In this document: positions 10,762 to 22,791 of the stretch, piece after piece
How positions within the stretch are numbered: position 1 is the stretch's first letter
Layout: the number at the start of each line of letters is the position of its first letter
Source of the DNA: Gyromitra esculenta
Lineage: Eukaryota > Ascomycota > Pezizomycetes > Pezizales > Discinaceae
Direction of reading: 5' to 3'
NCBI GenBank assembly: GCA_038503075.1
Contig: JBCAML010000020.1
Coordinates: 620,001-684,000 of the forward strand
Length of the DNA stretch: 64,000 bases
Position numbers and translations under genes: made by a program
The notes under the pieces: generated by a model
The model's input: the letters and a program-made list of their open reading frames with translations, nothing else
The model's database searches: none
What the model was told of the DNA's origin: nothing

Positions 10762-12889
10762 TTAACTCACTACAGTCCTCTCGCCATCCACCTCTGCATC
10801 ATCCTCATCGCCCCAATACACACCCGGCTTCAAAAACGCACTACACGCAAACGCAAACGCAAACGTCGCGCCAAGGCACACAAACACCGTCTGCGGAAAC
10901 GTTCCAACCGTGTACGCATAAACCAGGTTAAAAATCGTCGGCGCAATAACCCTCGCCAAGCAATGCAGCAATGCCGTCGCGCCTAGCAGTTGACCGGTTT
11001 TATCGTCCGGGATATGTTTAGTCAAGCTGCTCTGCAGAGTAGGACTGCCGATGCCGCCGAGTGCAGTGAAGACGCCGGCAGCGGTGAAGGAGGCTGAGGA
11101 GGTGGCGACGGAATATAGGAGATACCCGGTTGTCTCGATTACGATCGAGAAGCGGATCAGTAGGAGATCGAGTTTGTCGGAGCCCTTGTGGTGATCTGCT
11201 GCAGTGTGATTGCGCCGTACGATAGTTACCACGAGGGGGAGTATTAAGAATAGCATTGTGACACGGGCAACGTTGACGATTGAGAGGTAGATTGAGGACT
11301 TTAGGTAGGGTTAGTATTACCGTGGTAAGCGTTTTTTGGGGGGGAGAATGCTACCTCGAAGTCGCCCCAGTGAAAACGCATCTCGGCGAATAGGATAATG
11401 ACGGTCATTCCACCAATTCCAACACCGAATAAGATGGTGTCCGTAGCAGCCAGAAGCATCAAGTTTAGTCTAAGCCGCGGACTTGATCCAGGCCCGGTCG
11501 GGAACAATACTGAGAGCGGCTGCAAAAGGCTAACCGGGTTCATGCTATGCAACCAGCTCTTGACTGCTCCGCCGCGCTCGATATTCTCCAATTCATGTTT
11601 CTGCCGTGCAACGATCATCCGTCGCTCCGAAAGACTCTCTGGGAGAATTAAGAACATGTAGAGTATGAAAAACACATGTGCACACTGCATGATAATCAGA
11701 ATCAAGAAGTCTAGCTCTCAGTTCTTTAGGTGTGCTCACCAAGGCAACGTAAAACACAGTCAACACATTCCCCGTCGAGTGTATCAACATCCCCCCGAGC
11801 GCCGGACCTAGCGCAATCCCAAGAAAAAGACACCCTTGAAAGTACCCAAACGCCATAGCCCGTCGCGCCGGTGAGGTGCAGTCAGCCCCATACGAGTAAC
11901 TCAGCGCCATCCCAATCAGAAAACTCCCGCAAAGGCCGTCAACGACGGCACCGAGAAGAATGATATTTACGCTAAAAACCTCTGGGTATTTCGCTGCAAG
12001 GATAGTGGTGATTTCGCTAGCAAGGAGGCCAAATGACGAGAACGCCATGAATGCACGTCGACCATAGCGATCCGATAACGATCCAATCCGCGGAGATGTA
12101 AAAGCACCTGCCCAGACACGTAGAGAAATGATCAATTCTGGGTGTTTGATCGACAGGGCTACGGGACTAACCGATAATCCCACCGATAAGACTCATGTAA
12201 AGCGCAAATTTTGATACCAATGACTGAATCTGCAGGATTCGGCACGTTTAAGCTTTTTTGCTCCTGAAACGTGGGGGGGATGCAGGTAAGAATTACCTCC
12301 GGGTTGTAACACTGCGGGTTAGGACTGCCGATGAGGATCGGCAGGACTGGCGTGACCCCTCCATCGGGAAGACCGTATAGCTCCCTGTCAGCAAAATACT
12401 GCCGGCAAATCAGAGTCAAAATGATATTTAATCTTGGGACGGTAACACTGTTACGCACAAGCTATCAGCATGGTGTTGCTAATAACAGTCAAGGAGAACC
12501 GCGTTGGTGCCGTACCCGCCGAATGCCATCGTGAACAAACAAAACGGTGGTAATAACCAGAAAACCTGAGTCCGTCAAAATCATGATCATCGCAGGACCC
12601 CTTTAAATGTATAAAATTGAGGGTTTCTCACTGATGGCTTTCGATACCATGGTAGACCTTCCCAATCGTCGATATCCTCGGTTTTTCTGCCATCACCACT
12701 GCTGCCGCCACCACCATCTGCTAACAACGGCCATGTCTCGTCTCGTTCTCTATCCGCAGACCGGAGGCTGGAGCCAGCAGCACTGCGAATCAAAGGCGGT
12801 CTGCCTGTCCCATCCATCACACCCCAATCGATGACGTCTATCTCCGGTTCTGCAGCGAGCAAGGGAGCGTGATCCGTTGGTTCCATCAC
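10762..12889 (-). CDS. major facilitator superfamily transporter
   Basis: Exons on the minus strand are 12889-12632, 12565-12516, 12447-12297, 12229-12172, 12107-11740, 11684-11355 and 11298-10762, giving 583 residues. The phases of all six introns (55-68 bp) agree. The N-terminus (about 1-83) is a soluble, acidic, Gly/Ser-rich tail ending in WYRKPS. Twelve or so hydrophobic segments follow, with the MFS loop 2-3 signature SLSDRYGRR at about residue 180 and PESLSERR between the two halves. The pattern (VFWLLPPF, FGGVTVPRLN, NPQCYNPEIQ, VSKFALYMSL) resembles fungal relatives of tetracycline-resistance/ZIFL-type carriers. It should lie in the plasma or vacuolar membrane as a proton-coupled carrier. 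The substrate cannot be read from the sequence. The gene is divergent from the PPR gene. Confidence 0.88.
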
Positions 12890-14722
12890 CGCGGTACGCC
12901 GATCCCGGGGGTGGGGGTGTAGACGGTACGCGGGAGACTCGACTCAGAATTCAGAACTCAAAATTCAGAACTCAAAACTCAAAACTCAAAACTCAGCTGT
13001 TCAGCAACACGAGAAAGAGGAGAGAATAGAGAGAGCGCGTGTGCAAAAGAGGGAGGAGAGGGAGAGACTGTAATATGTAACGTAACGACCGTCCCTGGAT
13101 TCCTCCCCCCCGGATATGTGCTGGTACCGGGACCGAGGACCCAACTCGCTTACTGATGCCCGCCCCACAGGAAAGCAAGATCGTGGAGGGTCAACGTAGA
13201 TTGCTGGGATCTAGGCTCTACCTCACTACTGTACATACATGGGTACTCCCGAAACATAGACTAGCCTAGCTGCAAAGGATGGATGGATGTACTGCGGGTG
13301 GGTAGAGCTGGAGCGTAGATAAGGGTTCTGCACTGTTGCCAGGGGCTTCTTCCAGAGTTCGACGTGGGCTGTCGACGTGGGGCCAATTGGCTACCTTCTC
13401 TAGAGTGCGACAGGAGTCGGCCGAGAACCGTTTAGTGACGCAGATGGTGCGTAGGTTACATGGCCGTATTCTACGCGGCAAATTAATTATATCACCGGTT
13501 TATATTGGCTTGTCGAAGATGGGTAGCTATCCATTGTCGTCTCGGGCGGCTTTGCTTTTCCGCCAATGGCGATGCAGCTCTTGTCCCTAATATTGAAACT
13601 AAATCGTGCAGCGGTTCTTGGCGGGATATGCGTTATTGATGGTGGCATTATCGGGTGAATAGTAAGCAACATGCAAGTACCTACTTGCGGATGAGACAGT
13701 CGAGGGAATCAGATCAAAGAAAAAAGTACGTTTAGTTTCTAGGAACCTTTGGAGATGATGTTAGGAGATGTTCTGCATCAGTGTTGTAAGCTTTAAATTA
13801 CCTTGAGCGTGGTAAAAGTCTCTTTCCACCAGCAGCAGCAGCAGCTCATCTCTACACATAAGGTATGTAGTGCACCAGGGAAAATGAGCTAAAGAGTGAA
13901 GTATCAGCGAGGGATATGGTAGTCGGAGTAGCTGGACGGGGAAGAATCAGATCAGACCCGAGAGATGACAGTGTCATCAGTATTGATATTGGCAGAGTCT
14001 GTGTAATCGTTCCTAGGAACAGCCATGGTTAGACGGTGACCTCTTCCAGGATCGAAGCAGTATTGAAACGACAAGGCGATAATCAGAAACCTACTGAAAA
14101 CAAGTAATCTTACAGCCCTTTGCTGCACAAGACACAACACACGTGTGTGCTTATATGCTGGTCTTCGCTGTGGTCTCCCGCTAGAATCCAAATGCTACTC
14201 GGATGGCCTGCTGTATTCGTAACTATTTAAGGATTCGAAACTCGTTGGTAACGAAGTGGCCTGAAACAGACTGAGCCGAGAAACTCTATCGTATTGGCGG
14301 GAATATGCAGTGTTAGAGGCAGACAAGACAGATGTCCAGACGTGCGTACAAAACCGAGAAGAGAAGCCATCTAGAACACCAGAGCACCAGAGCACCAGAG
14401 CACCAGAGCACAGAGATTATCAAATAATACAGTTCCCAGCAATCCTCCGCCCTTCAAAGACGCAAGCTCCCAGCAAGCTCCGAATAAAGCTTCTCTGTTA
14501 CTCCCAGCCCGAAAGACAAACATGCCGGTATTAGGGTTAGGGCTCTTCGGGCTTCACTAGCAGAAACATCGGGTGAGGTTATCGGACGACGACACTCGGG
14601 GAAAGAAAAAAAAAAGACAAAAACCCGCCCGCCCAAAATTACAGCCCCTCCCCACCTCCCCCGCATAATGCGCAACGACCACCTATAATTACGGCCCGCG
14701 TAGACGATGATGCCGGACCACG
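12890..14722. other. divergent intergenic region between MFS and PPR genes
   Basis: It serves as upstream region for both flanking genes. Next to the MFS start (12950-12995) is a run of AAACTC/AATTCAGAACTC words, and at 14377-14415 an 8-bp tandem repeat. A CAGCAGCAGCAG run lies near 13830. No convincing coding exon was seen. Confidence 0.5.
14377..14415 (+). repeat. 8-bp tandem repeat (CACCAGAG, ~4.9 copies)
   Basis: Four perfect copies of CACCAGAG are followed by a truncated CACAGAG, about 300 bp upstream of the PPR gene. Confidence 0.9.
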
Positions 14723-17005
14723 ATGAGACCTCCATTGCACGCTATAGCGCCCTCCCAGAGCGCCCTCCGTTATTTACGACAGATCCTATTCCCACGGCCC
14801 CACGAATACCATCCCGCCTGCATGGCTTCCAATTGCCTCCGCCCCCAGTCCCGGGAACCCCGGCTCCACCGTCGGCTCCATGCGGAAGCTCTGGCCAAAC
14901 GTGGCGGGAAGCCCCAGCGAGAAAGACATGCGTTGCCAAAGTCGGCTCTCCCGGCTGAGCGGGCCAAGGCGAGGAAGGAATGGTGGATCATGTATGCGAA
15001 ACTGAGGGCTCGCAGGGAGCGGCTGGAGCGAGAGGCGAAGATGCCGCCGCCAAAGCTATGGCAATTGCGGTGTCGACACCTTATAAGTGGAAGACAGTTC
15101 GACGAGGCGATGGAAAAGTGGCAAGAGGCCATAAACAGGAATGCAAAGAAGATCGATGTGAGGGTAATTGGGAAGCTGCTCATGAGCGCTCTCAACCGTA
15201 ATCACCGAACCAGGGATACCCCCCGCGTCTTTTACGGTATGGCCTCTCACAGCCCGGGGTTGATTGATACTAGGTGTCTGAATCTGGTCTTGGAGGCGTA
15301 TCTGAAGAACGATCGCCCAAAGAAGTTGGTTAAGGTGTTTAAACATTACAAGGACATCGTCAAGCCGGATCACATGACGGTCGATATCCTCCTGCGGAAT
15401 TTCATTGCCACGAAGCAGCTGGACGAGGCTGCAAACTTGATACAGATATTGCTGGATAATCATGGGCCGGTCACACCAAGCTCGTTCGCCATGCTGTTGG
15501 GCGGAGTGAAGGAAGCTACGGGTGACTTCGAGGAGATGAGAAAGATAGTGGAGTGGATGAAAACCACGGGGGTGAAACCGCATGCGTCTATATACAACAT
15601 AATGATCAAGACGGCGTTGGACAATGGTAGATATGGCCTGGCAAGGGAGTATGCTGAAGAGATGGTGGCGAATGGATTGCAATATAATATCGACACTTTT
15701 GGTTTATTTCTCTCCAAGCAGTCTAAAGCTGGAGACTGGTTGGGCGTGCGGAGGACTATGGAGCGGATGCATGAGCATAACCTCAAAATTTCAACAGAAA
15801 GTTTCAACACGCTCCTCAACTACTACGCAGCCGCCAGAGGCGAACTATCACGCACAGAGCACTTTTTCGATTCAATGGTCGAAAATGGCATTACCCCCAA
15901 TCAATACTCCTTCAACATTATGGTCCACGCCTGTACGCGGGCCCGCGACGACTCCGCCAAAGAGCGTTGGATCGCCCGCATGAAAGCTGCTGGCTTCCTC
16001 CCTGACGCCGTCACCTTCAACATCCTTTTCCACGATCTCCGCAAATCCCATTCCCAGCCGCCCCTTCTCCGGCGCGTCTACAGAGCAGTTGCCTCCATCG
16101 ACGCCAACCTCATCAACACCCGTACGAAACAAATGCTCCTCGATTCCATGAACAAAGATGAAATCCTACCCTACCTCCCACGTAGCCCACCCCAACCTGA
16201 AGACGACCCCTTCATCAACGAAACTCGCGCGATGGAGTCTTCCACCGAAAGCGGTCGCCCCGGCGACGCAATCTGCATATTCTCCGAAGTCCTCTCTCGT
16301 GGCGTCAAACCCTCCCGCTTCCTCGTCGCCGCCGCCATCCGCGCCTCCTTCCGTCTCCCCGAAACCGAACACGACGAGCCCTCCCGCCTCCTCCACATTG
16401 CGCAGGAGCGCGGCGTCCCCATTAACGAAGTTGTCATGTCCGTCATCACCAACGAAACAAACACCTTCTCTTCCAACTACATAAACTCTGCCACATCAAC
16501 CCACCGTCTCAACGCCACGCTCGAGCACTTAAAAACCTCCTACGAGTTCATGGATACCCGGTTTCTCCCAATATCGCACTACGTCTTGATCAAGGCCGCA
16601 TGGCGCCTTATTAGCGAGGGCGAAGCCGAGGCTGCCGTGAAACTGATGCACCAGATTGCGAATTCGCGCTGGGGCACCAATATACAGTGGGATGTTGTGG
16701 GACTGACCATACTTATAAGAGCTTATACCGTTATGGGTGATTTGGCGGGCGTCAGTTGGGTCGTTGACCAGGTTGAGCAGAGTGAGATCGTCCCCGATAA
16801 GCTGTTTATGACGTACCTTAGGCGTGCGAAGGAGGTTGCGCAGAGTAGAGAGGATGATCGGTTTTTGGGCTGGTTGGTGGGTAGGTGTTTGAGGCATCGG
16901 GCGAAATTGAGGGATGTGGACGCGGATGACAAGGCGAGGGCCATGTTGAAGTTTTTTGATGATAGGGGGGAGGGGGAAACCCCCGTGGGTGTGGTTGGGA
17001 AGTAA
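14723..17005 (+). CDS. pentatricopeptide repeat (PPR) protein, probably mitochondrial
   Basis: A single uninterrupted frame of 760 residues, unusual here because most other genes carry introns. The first ~90 residues are rich in Arg/Ala/Leu and poor in acid, as in a mitochondrial presequence. From about residue 140, 35-residue helical-hairpin repeats follow, clearest at 280-440 (for example HASIYNIMIKTALDNGRYG, NQYSFNIMVHACTRARDDS, PDAVTFNILFHDL), with more divergent units to about 720. Family knowledge: fungal PPR proteins bind mitochondrial transcripts and control their stability, processing or translation. Which transcript this one serves cannot be told. The ATG at 14723 is preferred because it opens the presequence. 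The base composition swings within the exon (see findings). Confidence 0.85.
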   Translation: MRPPLHAIAPSQSALRYLRQILFPRPHEYHPACMASNCLRPQSREPRLHRRLHAEALAKRGGKPQRERHALPKSALPAERAKARKEWWIMYAKLRARRERLEREAKMPPPKLWQLRCRHLISGRQFDEAMEKWQEAINRNAKKIDVRVIGKLLMSALNRNHRTRDTPRVFYGMASHSPGLIDTRCLNLVLEAYLKNDRPKKLVKVFKHYKDIVKPDHMTVDILLRNFIATKQLDEAANLIQILLDNHGPVTPSSFAMLLGGVKEATGDFEEMRKIVEWMKTTGVKPHASIYNIMIKTALDNGRYGLAREYAEEMVANGLQYNIDTFGLFLSKQSKAGDWLGVRRTMERMHEHNLKISTESFNTLLNYYAAARGELSRTEHFFDSMVENGITPNQYSFNIMVHACTRARDDSAKERWIARMKAAGFLPDAVTFNILFHDLRKSHSQPPLLRRVYRAVASIDANLINTRTKQMLLDSMNKDEILPYLPRSPPQPEDDPFINETRAMESSTESGRPGDAICIFSEVLSRGVKPSRFLVAAAIRASFRLPETEHDEPSRLLHIAQERGVPINEVVMSVITNETNTFSSNYINSATSTHRLNATLEHLKTSYEFMDTRFLPISHYVLIKAAWRLISEGEAEAAVKLMHQIANSRWGTNIQWDVVGLTILIRAYTVMGDLAGVSWVVDQVEQSEIVPDKLFMTYLRRAKEVAQSREDDRFLGWLVGRCLRHRAKLRDVDADDKARAMLKFFDDRGEGETPVGVVGK

Positions 17006-17834
17006 GAGGAGGGTGGACTGATGTTGTATATATTGGATTCTAGTGGTGATTTTTTTTTTTGTATATGTTGTAGTTATACTTATATCTTGGGGGTTTGTTA
17101 CGGTCATGTCGTTATAGGTAGAGGGGTTGCATCATATATGGGAGAAGGGGTGATGGAGTATGCTTTTTATATTTATTTTTTGGCTCTTGGTTGCATATAC
17201 CGGGCTAGATAGAGCATAGAACAAGATAAAAATCTCAGTAGTATGGCTACTTATGATATAGTTCTTGGGGTTTGATGTTAATCATTTGAATCACTATATA
17301 TCACTCGGCGCTGGGTCTGGTGATCAGGGCTAGGATAGGTTCAGCTTAATGTTGAATAGAGGTATAGGGTGTCTGATAGCTTTTATAGGAGATGAATGAA
17401 GTAAGGGTATGTACATATGTGGTTTAACCCCACAACGCCAGATGGGTACATTGGGTATATGTCGTATTATGCTTTTGTCTGGGCGGGAGGAGTAGGGAGA
17501 GAGAAATGTAAATTACAATACTTGTTTCTAGGGGTTCGAGGAAGCTTTAGGGATACCAATACAGGTCTCTTAGAAACAAAATGTCAGGGGCAGCGATCAT
17601 CATGCACAGTCACTCGGTATTCAAAGGGTTAGGGTTTGTCGTGCAATCTCTTGCCAAGCCTAAAGTGGAAAGGTCCCCACGTCCGCGGCGACGAGCTTCA
17701 ACTTGGAGCAACTTCACCAACGACAACTGACTTCCTGATCCATCCATCCATCATCCATCAATACCATCCGGTTCTCTCCTCTCCCTTCAGCATCTCTTAA
17801 AGCTTGACGTTATCGTTTTTCTCCTCCTACCACC
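17006..17834. other. intergenic DNA between PPR and proteasome genes
   Basis: No gene seen. Near 17725-17762, about 100 bp upstream of the proteasome ATG, is an ATCCATCCATC-type repeat and a CT-rich leader. Confidence 0.5.
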
Positions 17835-18899
17835 ATGAATCATCTTCCCGAAGCCTGGGGTAGAGTACGCTTCATCCCCCACCATCTCCGCATCCCCGTG
17901 GCTGACACTGCATCTTCTAGCCTAGAAACGACGTCTACGGTGCTTACGACCATTCGTATTTACAAGGCGCTCATCCGCAGCAACACACCCAGCAACCAAT
18001 CGTCACCGGTACCAGCGTAGTTGCTCTCAAGTTCAATGGCGGGGTCGTCATCGCTGCTGATAACCTTGGTACGTGACCATGCTTGTTATCAGTATCATCT
18101 ACGGGGTTCATTGCTGATGGGTTTAATTCTTCAGCATCTTACGGGTCCTTGGCACGATTCACCGATGTTGAACGTCTGAAGCAAGTCGGAACGCATACCG
18201 TCGTTGGAGCAGGTGGTGATGTCTCGGATATGCAGCATATGTATGAGAAGCTACTAGACTCGTTGATCATCAAGGAGGAATATCAAAACGATGGGCACAA
18301 TCTCAGGGCATCACATATCTACAGGTACCTAAGTAGGGTACTGTACCACCGTCGCTGCAAGTTCGATCCGCTCTGGAATACTATCTTAGTTGCTGGGTGG
18401 GATGATGGGAAGCCGTGAGTTTTACCCCGCTGTTTGTTTTGGAAAGAATAGAGTGTCGTTTATATTTTGCAATGAAGTAAACGGATAACTGCTCTTCAAT
18501 GAGAATACCACTAAAGGAACTGTACGTAGATTCCTGGCCTCTGCTGATCTCCTCGGTACAACATTTTCGTCACCTGCTCTGGCTACTGGTTTCGGTGCGC
18601 ATCTCGCCGTTCCGCTACTTCGCCGCGCCTGTCCCGATGAAGCGGCCGTTGCTGGAATCACACGCGAAAGGGCGATTGAGGTTGTGGAGGAGTGCATGAA
18701 AGTGCTTTTCTACCGAGATGCCCGCAGTTTGAATAAGTACTCAATGGCCATCGTCACTGGAGAGGGCGTGGAAAGTGCTAGCGCAGATGGTGAGAAGAGG
18801 GAGAAGGTGCATGTCGAGTGGCGGAAGGATATCCAGCTTGCCAACCAGAGCTGGAAGTTTGCGGAGAACATCAGAGGATATGGAGCCCAAACTGTTTAA
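17835..18899 (+). CDS. PRE4: 20S proteasome subunit beta-7
   Basis: Exons are 17835-17864, 17921-18068, 18135-18414 and 18530-18899, giving 275 residues. The 30-bp first exon encodes [10 protein letters not shown]. The start context CCACCATGA is good. Residues 1 to about 33 are the propeptide, ending in [13 protein letters not shown]. Then come the beta-subunit core motifs [47 protein letters not shown] and a C-terminal tail. Family knowledge: beta-7 (yeast Pre4, human PSMB4) is a non-catalytic subunit of the inner beta ring, and its C-terminal tail reaches the other ring and supports assembly and the neighbouring caspase-like site. The length matches the family. Introns are 56, 66 and 115 bp. 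Confidence 0.95.
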
Positions 18900-20837
18900 T
18901 TGAGGTTTTGTAGAACTCGAATCATACATTTCAATTTGAAACGGTAGGGATGTGTATAGAGCGCTTTAGAAATCAAAGGAAAGCGCTTATTCTTGGGCCC
19001 AAATTTGTGTGGAAGAACTATTAATATTGGAAGTTGGTTCACTTTGATTTGTGTCTTTGTGCCTTGTCCTACCCTCTCGAATAATATAACCAATATAAAA
19101 CGTACTACTCCAGGCTCATCTAGACTTTTAGGGACCTTTTTCAGCGTTAAGATCTTTTGTAGCCCCACTTAGTATACTAGCGTTATAGAGGGAAAAAGCC
19201 TAGAAGTAGAGATGAATCGGGAAAGATGGACGTAAAATTTTGACTGTATGAAAAGATATAGCGGGTAAGTATACGCCTTTCTTGGTTGGGATGTGAAGAG
19301 TTGTTTTGTAGAGAATGCCAACGAGCTCTCGTTATAAAATAAATCATTGTTTATTTTTTATTATTGTCTTTCGTATTCATCAACCCTTTGTGAAGGTGAA
19401 AAACAAAGCTAACTTAGGGGTGGACGAGTTTCTTAAGAGAAGCCTTCAGTGTTCTTCCGAGCTAGAAAAGCATAGGTGTCGATCAAAACGAGTGCCACCA
19501 AGTAAGAATTACGATTCCATCGCACAAAGTAGAAACCCCTCTGGCATGAGAAGTTACTAGAAGCTTAGGCTGAAGGGCTATACCTTTTCGTGCTTGGTAT
19601 GATCATCGATCTGGCTGAGTGAGGGAATTTGTTGGCTTGTACGTCGGCAGAGGCATGAGGGTTTACCAGTGCTACCAGAAAGCCTCCGGTACGTGGCGAC
19701 TTTGCTGAGTGGAATAAAAACAAACCTACGGTCCACGATGCTCCGATTTTTGCGTTTTACTGAATCCCGGAATAGTGCTTTGGAGGGGTACTCCCGTGCC
19801 CCGCTTCCCCGATGGGGTGCTAGCCTTATGCCCGGAGGAAAGCCCCCACCTCATACTTAACTTGGAGCCACAGAAAAGAAGAAAACAGAATGCCGCTCCA
19901 TGATATTTCTTTTGTTGAGATTTTGTTATTCCACCTCATTGCTCATCTCATCACCTCACGGGCCTGGCCCAGAACCATGATGACAATTCCTGAGAAAGCA
20001 ACTTCGCCGGAACGCTGGAGAATACCGCAGGCTTATATGTGCGTGTGTAATTAAAAATAAGCCAAGCACATATACGTATGTATGTACAATAACATCCATA
20101 CTCTACCTGGTTCAAGATCTGCCTGAGGCCGTATGAGTTTCCGCCCCACGTTAGCTGCTAGCTTACCCGGACTCGGCGATGAAGAGACATTTCCACAAGT
20201 GATGCCGAGACTCGCGGAACTGTTGCTGAGTGATCCGGCTAAATTCCCTGCTGACCTCCGGCGCCAAACCTCCGAGGACATCCGGAAAAGGCCTCGTTGT
20301 TGATATTCCCGATGCAAAGGGCGGGAGGGGAAATGGACAATTACGTAGCTGAGCGTTGGAAGATTGGGGCTCGGTGTTTCAGACTTCACGATAGCACTTT
20401 ACATGCAACCTGTGTGTAGCCGCGGGAAGAACAATCAGCAGCGATCAATGGTATGGAAGAGTGGTGGAACGTGCTACATGTAGATATTCGAAGCAGTAGA
20501 GACATGTTTGGTTCTCTTAGGAGGGATTGCCAGTTGAAACGAGATGGCGACGCCATAGCTAGGTACATTCAAGTAACCCCTCACCAATTCTCCCCCACCC
20601 CACCACGAATAAGTGGCTCCCCCACTCACTCGCTCTCACGCTTCGCCACCTTTTGTCCTATAACCCAATCCCAGCAACAGCGGCATCTACGTAAAAGCAT
20701 TGCAATATCCTCCCCATTCTTCTTTCTCTTCCTCTATCTTCTCTCTGCCATTGCTCTTCTTTCAGTCTCAGCATCTCCCTCATCATCGTTATAATATCGA
20801 TTATCTCAGCTACAATTAATACCTTCAACTACACACA
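18900..20837. other. intergenic DNA upstream of transaldolase
   Basis: No gene seen. One TACATGTA octamer lies near 20478. 20700-20790 is CT-rich, as expected for a fungal promoter and leader of a strongly expressed gene. Confidence 0.5.
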
Positions 20838-22273
20838 ATGACTTCTGCTCTCGATCAGCTCAAGGCATCCGGCACCGTACGTCATAACCCCTCACTATAT
20901 TAAAATTGCATTTTATACTAATGGTAGATCTTCATAGACTGTTGTCTGTGATTCCGGTATGAGCCACTACACCTTTAAATCTAGACAATTGAGATTTCGA
21001 TGGTACTAATGTAATTAAAGGTGATTTTGCCAGCATCGCCAAATATAAACCTCAAGATGTATGTATTTTTTATATTTCCTGTTGGCTTCGTTACTTTTTC
21101 TTGGTACTAAAATAAAATCTCTCCCTTGCAGGCTACCACCAACCCCTCCCTGATTCTGGCTGCGGCAAAGAAGCCCGAATACGCAAAGCTCATTGATGCC
21201 TCTGTTGAATACGGCAAATCCCATGTGAGTTATAGATTTCAGGAATCCACAAACTCCTTCGCCGGCAAATCACTGATCAGTGACCTAGGGCTCGAATCTC
21301 GATGAGCAAGTCGATGCCACCCTCGACCGCCTTCTCGTTGAGTTCGGAAAGGAGATCCTCAACATTGTTCCCGGCAAGGTCTCGACTGAGGTCGACGCCC
21401 GACTTTCTTTCGACACGCAAGCCTCAATCGACAAGGCCCTACACATTATCGACCTATACAAATCTGTTGGCATCGACAAGGAGCGTGTCCTCATCAAGCT
21501 TGCGTCGACTTGGGAGGGTATCCAGGCTGCCAAAGTGTTGCAGAGTAAGCACGGCATTAACTGCAACTTGACTCTTATGTTTTCGCTTGTGCAGGCGATT
21601 GCTGCCGCCGAGGCCGGCGCTTTCCTAATTTCGCCATTCGTCGGAAGAATTTTGGATTGGTATGTTCCTTTGAGAGGGCATCCTTCTATTGCCGGATGCT
21701 GCTTTGATTTAGTACGATACTAACTTCTAATAGGTATAAGGCTGCAACCGGAAAGACCTACACTGCTCAGGAAGACCCTGGTGTGAAGTCTGTCCAAGAC
21801 ATCTTCAACTACTACAAGAAACACGGTTACAAGACCATTGGTGGGTCCCCACAACCTTTTCTCATTTTAGTTATGGGTTTTATAGCTGATTCTTCAAATT
21901 AGTTATGGGTGCCTCTTTCCGTAACACCGGAGAAATCACCGAGCTCAGTGGATGCGACTATCTTACCATCTCTCCCAATCTCCTAGAAGAGCTGTACAAC
22001 AGCAACGAGCATGTTCCTAAGAAGCTTTCAGCGGAAGATGCTACCAACCTCAAAATCGAGAAGAAGAGCTACATCGACAACGAGCCCGAATTTAGATTCT
22101 TCCTGAATGAGGACCAAATGGCTACGGAGAAGCTGAGTCACGGTATCAGGGCCTTTGCTGGTGAGTGAAGCATTCCTACCTTAGCCTAGCTTCGATATGC
22201 AAGTGCTAACTGGTGGAAAACAGCCGACGCCGTTACGCTAAGGAAGATCCTTGCAGAGAAGATTAGTTCGTAG
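20838..22273 (+). CDS. TAL1: transaldolase
   Basis: Eight exons: 20838-20876, 20938-20956, 21021-21058, 21132-21224, 21289-21659, 21734-21840, 21903-22160 and 22224-22273, giving 324 residues, the usual length. The enzyme moves a dihydroxyacetone unit between sedoheptulose-7-phosphate and glyceraldehyde-3-phosphate in the non-oxidative pentose phosphate pathway in the cytosol. Visible motifs: CDSGDF near the N-terminus, [21 protein letters not shown], the Schiff-base lysine in [11 protein letters not shown] (about K133), [26 protein letters not shown] and the phosphate-binding [11 protein letters not shown]. Introns are 61-74 bp with clear tactaat/gctaac branch sites. One exon is only 19 bp. 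The start context CACACAATGACT is typical. Confidence 0.97.
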
Positions 22274-22791
22274 GGTGGATAGAACGGAAATCTAGATCTT
22301 CCTGGTGAAGGAATTTTGAGCACATCAAAGTAAAAAAATATAAACACTGTGATTGTTTGCATGTCATTTTTGCTCCTTTACGCGTGCGAGCATGAGCTTT
22401 TTCGGGTTTCAACAGGTGTTTTGCTTGAGATCTTTTAGCATTGCAGTTGAGTTCCTCGCTGAAATTAGTCCGGGGCGGGGGGTTTTTTAAAAAAAGGGCT
22501 TGAAAAGTGGCACTTTTTTATATAGGATCCCAGAAATGATAGTAGGGTTTTATAATATCTAGGCCGCCAAGAACAGATATGATTGCGTGAGTATCTAACG
22601 GAGTTGAAGAGCTATCTCTGGATTTGGTGGTGTTGAGCCCCTTTCTGTTTCGTAGCCCCCCTAAACGGTTTTGTTGCGACGTCATCCCAAGTAAATTCTA
22701 ACCACCTCAACCTCAACGTCCATAGCTCTTTGCTCAGCTTGGGTATATCGTAGGTATATATTATAGATACTGCACCCTCGTGTTTGACTGG
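22274..22791. other. short intergenic spacer between transaldolase and GPI2
   Basis: No gene or repeat seen; contains a G-run/A-run stretch near 22475-22495. Confidence 0.5.
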
